Assembly (NCBI GenBank): GCA_049611805.1
Contig: JBMZAX010000007.1
Coordinates: forward strand, 32,352 to 96,351
Length of the DNA: 64,000 nt
Origin: UBA7378 sp049611805
GTDB taxonomy: Bacteria > Pseudomonadota > Alphaproteobacteria > RS24
Reading direction: 5' to 3'
The notes beneath the pieces are model-generated. The model ran no database searches, was not told the DNA's origin, and worked only from the letters and a program-made list of their open reading frames with translations. Shown here one piece after another: positions 7,101-14,816 of the stretch. How positions within the stretch are numbered: position 1 is the first letter of the stretch; every line of letters begins with the position of its first letter. Made by a program: the position numbers and the translations under genes.

Positions 7101-8555
7101 TTAGCCGGTGGTGAGATATTCGCTGAAATCCGGTTTCTTAAGCTCTTTGCGGAACCGCGCGCCGGTAAACGGCCACGCCGACGGAATGCCCTTTTCGCCA
7201 ATATACCAATTGGTGCATCCGCTCACCCAAATTGTATCGGGCATGGCGGCATAAACCATGTCGTTAAACGCAGTGGTTGCCGAATTTTTCGGATCTATGG
7301 TTTTGAAATTGCCGCGCGTTGCCATTTTGATGCAATCGACAATGTAGTCGATTTGCGTTTCAACAATGCTGATGGCCGAAAAATTACCGATCGGGCTTTG
7401 CGGCCCAAGCGTGAAAAAGAAATTCGGAAAGCCCGGCACCGCCACCGTGCGCAGTGCATAGGGGCCATCTTTCCACGTGTCATCCAGCGAAACGCCTTGG
7501 GCATTGGTCATATTCATCGGCCGGAAATAGGCATGGGCGTCATAGCCCGTCGCCATGACCAATACATCCAGCTCATGCGTGTTGCCGTCTTTGGTGAACA
7601 CTTTATTGGCTTCGATTTTCTCGATATTGCCGTCGGCGATGGTGACATTGTCCTGCTGGACGGCATCGTAATAAGTGGTGCTCATAACCAGCCTTTTGCA
7701 CAAAGGTTCGAAATCGGGGGTCAGGCGCGCGCGCAGAGCCGGATCTTTGACGGTTTTCAGATTTTGCCGGCACGCCCAGCCCATTAAATTTCTCTGCCAG
7801 CCCGATTGAATGACCGCTTTGGCAAACAGGTTTTCAAAAGCGACGCGGTAAAAAGCATGCCCAAACCGGGCGAGTGCGGGAAACAGGCGCGTGAGTGTGC
7901 GCTCGAAGGTGGTGTATTTTCGGTCGGGCAGGGGGAAAATCCATTGCGGCGTGCGCAGGAACATCGTCACATCGACATTGTCTTTGGCGAGGCTGGAAAT
8001 AATCTGTGCCGCGGTTGAGCCGTTTCCGATCAGTCCGACTTTTTTATCCGTCAAATCGACATCATGGTTCCAGCGCGCCGAATGAAAGGCGTCGCCGGTA
8101 AAGCTGTCGAGCCCGTCAATGTCGGGGTAAGTCGGGTGGTAAAGCAGACCGCAACAGGCGATGACATAATCATGCACAAGCGTCTCGCCATCGGCCATTT
8201 TAATCGTCCACGCTTCGCCGTCATGCTTGCAGCGCACGACCTCCTTATTGAAGGAAATATATTTGCGAATGTCATATTTGTCGGCGACGGATTGCAAATA
8301 TTGATGAATTTCCGCGCCTTGCGGCAGGCGCGCGCTCCACGCGCCATTCGGCTCATTTTGATATGTGTAGTAATGCGACGGCACATCACAGGCAATGCCG
8401 GGATATGTGTTAATGCGCCAGGTGCCGCCCAGATCCGCATCTTTTTCATAGATGCGGAAATCCGTGAAACCGGCTTTTAAAAGCCGCATGGCGACCAATA
8501 TGCCGGACATGCCGGCACCGATAATCAGAATTTTTGGACTTCTTGGAGCTGTCAT
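7101..8555 (-). CDS. Baeyer-Villiger-type flavin monooxygenase
   Basis: The 484-residue enzyme carries GAGMSG (residues 13-18) for FAD, FTGDAFHSARW (residues 152-162) as the BVMO fingerprint, and a second nucleotide motif GNGSTAAQ. It should convert a ketone to an ester or lactone using NADPH and O2. It is the last gene of a four-gene minus-strand operon (SDR, P450, DUF3237, BVMO). Its ATG overlaps the TAA of the DUF3237 gene by one base (TAATG), which indicates translational coupling. In that context its substrate is likely the ketone made by the P450 and SDR. It resembles the island enzyme at 1195-2667 in layout. Confidence 0.88.
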   Translation of the reverse strand: MTAPRSPKILIIGAGMSGILVAMRLLKAGFTDFRIYEKDADLGGTWRINTYPGIACDVPSHYYTYQNEPNGAWSARLPQGAEIHQYLQSVADKYDIRKYISFNKEVVRCKHDGEAWTIKMADGETLVHDYVIACCGLLYHPTYPDIDGLDSFTGDAFHSARWNHDVDLTDKKVGLIGNGSTAAQIISSLAKDNVDVTMFLRTPQWIFPLPDRKYTTFERTLTRLFPALARFGHAFYRVAFENLFAKAVIQSGWQRNLMGWACRQNLKTVKDPALRARLTPDFEPLCKRLVMSTTYYDAVQQDNVTIADGNIEKIEANKVFTKDGNTHELDVLVMATGYDAHAYFRPMNMTNAQGVSLDDTWKDGPYALRTVAVPGFPNFFFTLGPQSPIGNFSAISIVETQIDYIVDCIKMATRGNFKTIDPKNSATTAFNDMVYAAMPDTIWVSGCTNWYIGEKGIPSAWPFTGARFRKELKKPDFSEYLTTG

Positions 8556-9010
8556 TACAGCACCTCGAAAATATCATAAACGGCGGTGCCGCCGCCAAAT
8601 TTGCGCATTCTGCCGACCGTAACGATATCGTTCAGCCACGCATATTTTTCAGATTGCGTTTCGAAATAGGGTGTGGCGCGGAAATACATGTCATTGCCGT
8701 CAATTTCCTCGCCTTTTTCCATCGCCTCGGCAATATGCGGCTCCATGCGCAACACGCCATTGTAGAAACAGTGAATGGCCGAACCGTCATCGCCGTGAAA
8801 CAAAAGCCGGACGTCGAGCTTCCAATTGCCGTTTGGTTGCAGGCGAATCCAGTCACCGCCTGGGCCGACAAGTTTGGCGTTAAAGCGCGGGCTTTCTATC
8901 CATGCGTCGTCAACATTGAAGACCATCAGATTTTCCAACGCCATATTGGGTTCGGGAATAGCGCCGCGCATGGTGCACAGCCATTTTGTTTCGAGTTTCA
9001 AATCTTCCAT
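8555..9010 (-). CDS. DUF3237 (UPF0311) family protein
   Basis: This 151-residue protein fits DUF3237, a small beta-barrel-like family of unknown chemistry. The conserved core includes GPGGDWIRLQPNGNWKLDVR (about residues 50-69) and GVLRMEPH, with the FRATPYFETQSEKYAWLND region near the C-terminus. Relatives often occur beside Baeyer-Villiger monooxygenases, P450s and short-chain dehydrogenases. A role in handling the lactone or ester product is a guess. It lies 11 bases after the P450 gene and overlaps the BVMO start, so the three are probably made together. Confidence 0.82.
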   Translation of the reverse strand: MEDLKLETKWLCTMRGAIPEPNMALENLMVFNVDDAWIESPRFNAKLVGPGGDWIRLQPNGNWKLDVRLLFHGDDGSAIHCFYNGVLRMEPHIAEAMEKGEEIDGNDMYFRATPYFETQSEKYAWLNDIVTVGRMRKFGGGTAVYDIFEVL

Positions 9011-9021
9011 GGGTCACTCCC

Positions 9022-10239
9022 TTAGTTGAATTCGAGCCGATAGCCGGCCATCACGCGGAAGAACGAGTGCGACCATTCAATATCACCGGCATTAATGTTG
9101 AGCCCTTTTGTGCGCTGTGCCATTTCATTGAACACATAACGCGCTTCCATTTTTGCCAATTGATTGCCGAGGCAAAAATGCGGGCCGCCGCCGAATGACT
9201 GGTGCGCCACATCTTCGCGCTCAATGTCGAAACGGTCCGGCTCGGCAAAGCGCGCAGGATCGCGATTGGCCGCGGCGAGCAATTGCCAGATCACCGCCTC
9301 GGCCGGAAGCGTCACTCCGTCCAGCTCGTAAGGGCGCTCCAGCACCCGCCAGTTGAACAAAATCGGCGTGTCATAGCGCAGGCATTCATCCGTTGCATTT
9401 GAAACAAGCCCCGGATTGTCGCGCAATTTTGCCAGTTGATCGGGGTGTTCGACAAAGGCGCGCGTGCCATTGCCCAGCAGGCCAATGGTCGTCTCATATC
9501 CGGCGACAATGACGCCAATAGCCTGAATAATCAGCTCGTCATCGGTAAATTTGTCACCACCTTCGGAGGCCATAATCATCGAACTGAGCAAATCATCACC
9601 CAAATTCTTTTTGCGCTCGGCGATGAGCGCGCGGAAATAATCCTCCATTGCCGCACCCGCATTTCGCGTGCGCTGCTGTACATCCGGCGGTAAAAATTTG
9701 GCGAAAAACGCATTGGTGCGCGCCGCCGTCCATTCGTTGAAAATTTGCCGATCCTGCATGGGCACGCCCATAATCTGACAAATCATGCGCGATGGCACCT
9801 CATGGGCCAGCGCCGGCACGACATCCATGCCGCCATCGGCCAAGGCTTTGTCGAAAGCGGCGGCGACGGTTTTTGCAACTTCTTCTTCCATCAGCTTGAC
9901 GGTTTTTTGCCCGAATGATTTTTGCACCAGCATGCGCAGGCGGCGGTGTGCGTCGCCATCCTTGTTCAACACGAATTCAAGGAAACTGCCTTTTGTATCC
10001 AACGGGTCAAAATTCGGGCTGTCGCCATGCTTGTCGGTCATGCTGGTCGGCGCATCGTTGAAAATCGCCTTCACATCCTCATAACGGCTGATGCGCCATG
10101 TGCCGACCGGTGTCAGATTGACCGGATCGTTTTCACGCAAATGCGCCAACTTCGGATAGGGGTCATCTCGAAAATTCGGGTCGAAAAAATCTGCCCCGAC
10201 CCAATCACCTACCGTCGCTTGTTCGGTTTCGCTCATCAT
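9022..10239 (-). CDS. Cytochrome P450 monooxygenase
   Basis: The 405-residue soluble P450 shows the main class marks. The oxygen-activation helix has AGYETT, ECLR fits ExxR, and SFGGGPHFCLG near residue 350 holds the heme-ligating Cys. It should hydroxylate a hydrophobic compound in the cytosol and needs a ferredoxin and reductase. No such redox partner is encoded within the window near it, so electrons must come from elsewhere. It lies 6 bases after the SDR gene in the operon. GGAG precedes two tandem ATG codons. The family resembles terpene, steroid and alkyl-chain hydroxylases; I cannot choose among them. Confidence 0.9.
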   Translation of the reverse strand: MMSETEQATVGDWVGADFFDPNFRDDPYPKLAHLRENDPVNLTPVGTWRISRYEDVKAIFNDAPTSMTDKHGDSPNFDPLDTKGSFLEFVLNKDGDAHRRLRMLVQKSFGQKTVKLMEEEVAKTVAAAFDKALADGGMDVVPALAHEVPSRMICQIMGVPMQDRQIFNEWTAARTNAFFAKFLPPDVQQRTRNAGAAMEDYFRALIAERKKNLGDDLLSSMIMASEGGDKFTDDELIIQAIGVIVAGYETTIGLLGNGTRAFVEHPDQLAKLRDNPGLVSNATDECLRYDTPILFNWRVLERPYELDGVTLPAEAVIWQLLAAANRDPARFAEPDRFDIEREDVAHQSFGGGPHFCLGNQLAKMEARYVFNEMAQRTKGLNINAGDIEWSHSFFRVMAGYRLEFN

Positions 10240-10245
10240 CGTCTC

Positions 10246-10995
10246 CTAATGTGCTGTCCAGCCGCCATCGACCGGCATGGCCGCACCGGTTACATAGCTG
10301 GCGGCATCCGACAGGAGCCAGCACGCCGCGGCGGCAATTTCTTCCGGCCCGGCGAGGCGTTTTTGCGCGGCCATCTCGGCCAGCATGTCCTCGGAGATGC
10401 CGGCCTCCAGCAAATGCGCCAAAATGGGCGTGCGTGTTGCGCCGGGGCAAATCGCATTGACACGAACCTGTTCGGGCGCGGCCTCCAGAGCCGCCGCCTT
10501 GGTCATGCCGATGACTGCGTGTTTGGTGCCGCTATAGGGCCCCTGCATGGCCAGCCCGACCAGACCGGCAACAGACGCATTATTGACAATCGCGCCGCCG
10601 CCATTGGCTTTCATATGCAGCAATTGGCTTTTCATGCACAGCCAGACGCCTTTCATATTGATCGACACAATCGTGTCAAAATCGGCTTCGTCAACCGCTT
10701 CCAACGGCACGGTGTCGATGCCGATGCCCGCATTGTTGAACGCGCCGTCAATGCTGCCCAAGGCTTCGACGCTTTGTTTCATGGCGGCCTCGACAGAGGC
10801 CGAACTGGCGACATCCACTTCCAGCGCAATGGCTTTTGCATTTGTTTTTTCGGAAAAGGACGCACAAGCGGCTTGGTCAATATCCCAAAGGGCAACCGAA
10901 GCGCCTGCCGCGATGAGGGCCTCGGCCGTCGCTCTGCCAATGCCGGTTGCGGCACCGGTGACGATAATTTTGCGCCCCTGAAAATCTTGTTTCAT
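10246..10995 (-). CDS. Short-chain dehydrogenase/reductase, first gene of the P450/BVMO operon
   Basis: The 249-residue protein is a classical SDR. TGAATGIG (residues 13-20) is the cofactor turn, NNAG is conserved, and YSGTK is the catalytic Tyr-x-x-x-Lys. An Asp near residue 38 (WDID) favours NAD(H). It most likely oxidises a secondary alcohol to a ketone. Its place ahead of a P450 and a Baeyer-Villiger enzyme supports hydroxylation, then oxidation, then oxygen insertion. The ATG has GGAGGGG upstream. The 27-bp palindrome at 11024-11050 lies just upstream and probably controls the operon. Confidence 0.9.
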   Translation of the reverse strand: MKQDFQGRKIIVTGAATGIGRATAEALIAAGASVALWDIDQAACASFSEKTNAKAIALEVDVASSASVEAAMKQSVEALGSIDGAFNNAGIGIDTVPLEAVDEADFDTIVSINMKGVWLCMKSQLLHMKANGGGAIVNNASVAGLVGLAMQGPYSGTKHAVIGMTKAAALEAAPEQVRVNAICPGATRTPILAHLLEAGISEDMLAEMAAQKRLAGPEEIAAAACWLLSDAASYVTGAAMPVDGGWTAH

Positions 10996-11023
10996 TTTTC
11001 CCCTCCAAAACCGTATAATAGAC

Positions 11024-11050
11024 TATTGATTCTAAAAATTAGAGTCAATA
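11024..11050. promoter_or_regulatory. 27-bp palindromic operator between SDR operon and tetR
   Basis: TATTGATTCTAA (11024-11035) and TTAGAGTCAATA (11039-11050) are inverted repeats with one mismatch in 12 around an AAA centre. The palindrome sits in the 122-base gap between the divergent SDR operon and TetR gene. A TATTAT sequence on the minus strand at about 11013-11018 could be the operon's -10 box. The likely ligand is the TetR protein encoded at 11118-11813. Confidence 0.72.
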
Positions 11051-11117
11051 ATCTAAATGCGTTTACCAAGACCATGTAGCTGTAGACGTGAATCATTGAA
11101 ATTGGCATGAACACCGC

Positions 11118-11813
11118 ATGAGCCCTGCACCAACACCTTTGAAAGCCCAGAAGAGCGGCAATCGTGAACGCATTATCGAGGCGGCGATTGAGCTGATGAA
11201 CCACAAAGGCTCGAATATCGGAACGGCACAGATTGCCGAACATACGGGCATCAGTCCGGGCAATATTTATTATCACTTCGACAATTTCTCGGAAATTGCC
11301 TTGGAAGTGGTGCAGCGTTTACGCGATGAATTGATGGAAAACCTCGCGCTTCCGACTTTTGGGCCGGTGAGTGCGGCGCAATTGGTCGATTATTATGTCG
11401 GCGGGGCGGCGGTGTTGTGGCGATATCGGTTTGTCGTTTCGGCCAGTCGGGAACTGGCAAGCCGATCTGTTGAACTGGAAAACGTGTTTCAACGCTTTAC
11501 TGATGAAGGCATTGAATCCGTTCGCAAAATTTTGGAAAACCTGTTTGCCAATTACCCCGGAAAGCTGCCCGTTGATGACGCGCTGTGTTCGCGTTTGGCT
11601 GAAAATATGTGGGTGCTGTGGAGTGCCTGGCCGCGGCATGTCGAAACCAGACGCACTGAAGACGGGCCGACACCCAAAGGTATCGCGACCGGCCTGCAAC
11701 AAATCGCATTGACCGTGACGCCCTATATTGATGCCGATTTTTATCGCCAAGTTGAAGACGGGCTGGTGGATTATGTTACTAGCCTTGAAGACCGTTTCCT
11801 CAAAGCCGAGTGA
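11118..11813 (+). CDS. TetR-family regulator, divergent from the P450/BVMO operon
   Basis: The 231-residue protein has an N-terminal TetR helix-turn-helix (IAEHTGISPGNIYYHFDNFSE, about residues 39-59, preceded by RERIIEAAIELM). A helical C-terminal domain with WVLWSAWPRH resembles a TetR subgroup that senses hydrophobic or acyl ligands. It is transcribed away from the SDR operon across a 27-bp palindrome. It is therefore the prime candidate for its repressor. The following cupin gene is on the same strand about 90 bases on. Confidence 0.87.
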   Translation: MSPAPTPLKAQKSGNRERIIEAAIELMNHKGSNIGTAQIAEHTGISPGNIYYHFDNFSEIALEVVQRLRDELMENLALPTFGPVSAAQLVDYYVGGAAVLWRYRFVVSASRELASRSVELENVFQRFTDEGIESVRKILENLFANYPGKLPVDDALCSRLAENMWVLWSAWPRHVETRRTEDGPTPKGIATGLQQIALTVTPYIDADFYRQVEDGLVDYVTSLEDRFLKAE

Positions 11814-11902
11814 TGCGCGCGCCGTTAAACGCGCATCGCATATTGCCTTGCAATTGAGGTTTGGTTTACCCTTGGGGCAAGAAAGAAATTTCGGAGTATG
11901 TG

Positions 11903-12355
11903 ATGAACTTGTTTGACAATGAAAATCTGAAATGGCGCCGTTTTGTCGGCGATGACAGTTTCGACTATCCGATTGATTATGAAGCGGCGCTTTTGAGCAT
12001 TCGCGATGACGGCCATGTCGATCTTTTATATCGCTGGGCGCCGAACAGCTATTGCCATTTCCACCGTCATACGGCTGAAACCACCTCAACCGTGCTGGCG
12101 GGGGAATTGCATGTGGACACGATCGACCCAGACACCGGCGAAACACTCGACACGAAAATTCGCAAAGCCGGCGATTATGCCCATAAAGGGCCGGGCGATG
12201 TGCACATGGAGCGCGGCGGGCCGGAGGGCGCGCTGGTGCTGTTCAATTTGAAAGCGATTGATAATTCGCTGGCAGAGTCGCTTGCCAAGGATGGCACGAT
12301 TATCGCTGAATCGAAGTTTGACGACATATTGAACCGGCGCCGCGCCGCAAACTGA
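11903..12355 (+). CDS. Cupin-domain protein (ChrR-cupin-like)
   Basis: This 150-residue single-domain cupin contains the metal-site segment NSYCHFHRHTAETTSTVLAG (about residues 48-67) with three His and one Glu, and a later DVHMERGG. Small cupins of this type act as dioxygenases, isomerases or sensors. The ATG at 11903 is chosen because GGAG lies nine bases upstream; an open extension begins at 11861. A second cupin of the same length is encoded at 21698-22150. It lies between the TetR and aldehyde dehydrogenase genes. Function within the pathway is unknown. Confidence 0.75.
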   Translation: MNLFDNENLKWRRFVGDDSFDYPIDYEAALLSIRDDGHVDLLYRWAPNSYCHFHRHTAETTSTVLAGELHVDTIDPDTGETLDTKIRKAGDYAHKGPGDVHMERGGPEGALVLFNLKAIDNSLAESLAKDGTIIAESKFDDILNRRRAAN

Positions 12356-12513
12356 CCCGTATTCAGACTGCCGACGCTCCCAAAAGGCTCTGACCAACAC
12401 CGGATGGCCCCGAAAATCGGCGACACGAAAAGGTGTTTTTGCGACAGTATTAGCTTGCGCCGCATAAAACACTGCGGTTTACTAATTTTGGAGTTTGAGG
12501 AGGGGAGGTAATC

Positions 12514-13917
12514 ATGGATTACAAATTACTCATTAACGGTCAGTTGGTCGAAGGAGCCGGTACCATGCCGGTTCTCAATCCGGCGACTGAAGAAATACTG
12601 TCTGAGTGTCCGACTGCATCGGAAGATCAGCTCAACCAGGCGGTGGATGCTGCACAGGCCGCGTTCGATACATGGAAAAATACATCCATTGACGAGCGGC
12701 GCGCCAAATTGGGCGAAATTGCCGATATCATTGACGCCAATAGTGACGACTTGGCCCGCTTGCTGACGCAAGAGCAGGGCAAGCCGCTTGAAGATGCTAT
12801 GGGCGAGGTTGTCGGTGCGGCTTTATTCTTCCGTTATTTCCAATCGCTTGATTTGCCGGTCGAAGTGCTGGAAGACAGCGAAACACAGCGCGTCGAAGTT
12901 CACCGCAACCCGCTGGGTGTGGTTGGCGCAATCATTCCTTGGAATTTCCCGGTACTTTTGCTGGCGTTCAAATTGCCTGCCGCATTGCTGGCCGGTAATT
13001 CGATTGTCATCAAACCGGCACCGACAACACCGCTAACGGCTCTGCATCTTGGCAAGCTGATTGCCGATGTATTGCCGGCCGGTGTGGTCAATATCATTGC
13101 TGACAAAAATGATCTGGGTGACAAAATCACCACCCATAAGGGCATCAGCAAAATTTCCTTCACGGGGTCGACAGCGACCGGCGCGCGGGTTATGGCCTCG
13201 GCCGCCAGCACGTTGAAGCGTGTAACGCTGGAACTGGGTGGCAATGACGCCGGTATCATCATGGATGATGTCGATGTGGAAGAAGTTGCACCGCAAATTT
13301 TCGATGGTGCCTTCGGCAATAACGGCCAGATTTGTATCGCCATGAAGCGCGTTTACGCGCATGCGTCGATTTACGACAAGCTGGTTGAACAACTTGCCAA
13401 GCTGGCCGAAGAAGCCATTGTCGGCAATGGTCTGGAACAGGGCACAAAACTCGGCCCGCTTCAGAACAAGATGCAGTTTGATAAGGTTAAAGACTATATC
13501 GAAGACGGCCGCGCCAATGGCACGATTGTCGCCGGTGGCGATGTGCCGGAAGGCAAGGGCTATTTCATTCCGCCAACGATTGTGCGCGATATTGACGAAG
13601 ACAGCCGACTGGTCAGAGAAGAACAGTTCGGCCCGGTTCTGCCGGTTATCAAATATGATGATGTCGATGAGGTTATCGAGCGTGCCAATGATACCGATTA
13701 TGGGCTTGGCGGCTCGGTCTGGTCGTCAGATATCGACCGCGCCTATGAGGTGGCCAAAAAAGTCGATAGCGGCACAATATGGGTCAATAAGCACGCCGAT
13801 GTGCAACCGCATGTGCCGTTTGGCGGTATTAAAACATCCGGTATTGGCGCCGAGCTTGGCACGGAAGGCTTGAATGAGTTTACCGCGCGCAAGATTATCA
13901 ACGTCGCCAAGGGCTAG
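12514..13917 (+). CDS. Aldehyde dehydrogenase
   Basis: The 467-residue protein is a standard NAD(P)-dependent aldehyde dehydrogenase. IPWNFPV (residues 141-147) and FTGST (216-220) are cofactor-binding motifs. Glu240 (LELGGND) is the general base and Cys274 (GQIC) the nucleophile. It oxidises an aldehyde to a carboxylic acid in the cytosol. A good Shine-Dalgarno (GGAGGGGAGG) precedes the ATG. A strong terminator follows at 13957-13992, so the transcript ends here. The acid could feed the acyl-CoA synthetase encoded at 14817. Substrate is not determined. Confidence 0.92.
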   Translation: MDYKLLINGQLVEGAGTMPVLNPATEEILSECPTASEDQLNQAVDAAQAAFDTWKNTSIDERRAKLGEIADIIDANSDDLARLLTQEQGKPLEDAMGEVVGAALFFRYFQSLDLPVEVLEDSETQRVEVHRNPLGVVGAIIPWNFPVLLLAFKLPAALLAGNSIVIKPAPTTPLTALHLGKLIADVLPAGVVNIIADKNDLGDKITTHKGISKISFTGSTATGARVMASAASTLKRVTLELGGNDAGIIMDDVDVEEVAPQIFDGAFGNNGQICIAMKRVYAHASIYDKLVEQLAKLAEEAIVGNGLEQGTKLGPLQNKMQFDKVKDYIEDGRANGTIVAGGDVPEGKGYFIPPTIVRDIDEDSRLVREEQFGPVLPVIKYDDVDEVIERANDTDYGLGGSVWSSDIDRAYEVAKKVDSGTIWVNKHADVQPHVPFGGIKTSGIGAELGTEGLNEFTARKIINVAKG

Positions 13918-13956
13918 TTTTCGCCCCGCGGCGACACGAGTTCTTTGAAATTTGTC

Positions 13957-13992
13957 AGAGGCATCCGGGTTTCCGGATGCCTCTTTCTTTTT
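13957..13992 (+). terminator. Rho-independent terminator after aldehyde dehydrogenase
   Basis: An 11-base perfect stem, GAGGCATCCGG (13958-13968) with CCGGATGCCTC (13973-13983), closes a GTTT loop. It extends by one A-T pair and is followed by TTTCTTTTT. Confidence 0.92.
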
Positions 13993-14071
13993 CCCCTGCC
14001 CAAATATTTCTTTGTTTATTCCCGCGTCTCTGTCAGTATTTCCGCGTGTAAATGTTTTTGCGAGGTGTGTT

Positions 14072-14605
14072 ATGCAACGAATAGTTCTTGCCATTGTTGG
14101 CGTGTTGATTGTGGGTGCGGTTGTGGTTTCCTTGGATAAAGAGGCGCAGGCTCTGACAAATGAGGAAAAGATTGCGCTGGCAAAGTCTGCGGCACCCAAT
14201 TTCATAAGCGATAATGCCACGGTGGTTGATGAAAACGGAAAGCGCCTGTCTGAAGGTACCAACGCCTGGGTTTGCAGCCCCGGCATGCCGCCCAAATATG
14301 AAAACCCGATGTGTAATGACCCCGTCTGGCAGGAATTGATGGCGGCCCTGAATGCGAAAAAGCCGTTCAGCACGGACACGCTCGGCTTTTCCTATATGCT
14401 GCAAGGCGATGCCCCGATTGACAATGACGATCCCTACAACACGGATCAATCAAAGGGTTCGTGGATCAAGGAAGGCCCGCATATTATGATTGTGGGACCC
14501 AAGGGCAGCATTGACAAAATTCCAAGCAGTTTCGAGAGCGGCGAGCCATATGTCATGTTCAGAGGAACCGATTACGAACACATCATGCTGCAAATCTCCC
14601 GATAG
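14072..14605 (+). CDS. Secreted protein of unknown function
   Basis: The 177-residue protein starts with a hydrophobic N-terminal segment (MQRIVLAIVGVLIVGAVVVS) that could be a signal peptide or anchor. The remainder is soluble and acidic. It has two Cys (VCSPGMPP and NPMCNDPVW) that could form a disulfide, and an HIMIVGPKGSID segment followed by a C-terminal YEHIMLQ. I recognise the pattern only as an uncharacterised bacterial periplasmic family. The ATG at 14072 is preferred over an upstream open extension, because that extension contains the terminator stem. A terminator follows at 14670-14702, so it appears monocistronic. Confidence 0.65.
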   Translation: MQRIVLAIVGVLIVGAVVVSLDKEAQALTNEEKIALAKSAAPNFISDNATVVDENGKRLSEGTNAWVCSPGMPPKYENPMCNDPVWQELMAALNAKKPFSTDTLGFSYMLQGDAPIDNDDPYNTDQSKGSWIKEGPHIMIVGPKGSIDKIPSSFESGEPYVMFRGTDYEHIMLQISR

Positions 14606-14669
14606 GGGGAAGTTTTCATCGGCATGTATTTCGACGAACATGCGGAAATGAGACAGAAATGAGATAGAG

Positions 14670-14702
14670 GGCGGGGGCTTCGGCGCCCGCCTTTTTCTTT
14701 TC
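14670..14702 (+). terminator. Rho-independent terminator
   Basis: GGCGGGGGC (14670-14678), a TTCG tetraloop and GCGCCCGCC (14683-14691) form a GC-rich hairpin with one G-G mismatch, followed by TTTTTCTTTT. It ends the secreted-protein transcript. Confidence 0.85.
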
Positions 14703-14816
14703 AAATAACCCTTGAATAATTGCCCCTCTATGGGGTGAGATATAAATACCGTGAAAAATAACACGCCATTTGTTTTGGCTGATTTCTGTCAGGCGGGTGA
14801 AGGGGGGAACACGGAC

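Noticed and set aside
9922..11079. Plus-strand frame of 385 codons
   Set aside because: It is antisense to the P450 and SDR genes, which have full motif sets and good ribosome sites.
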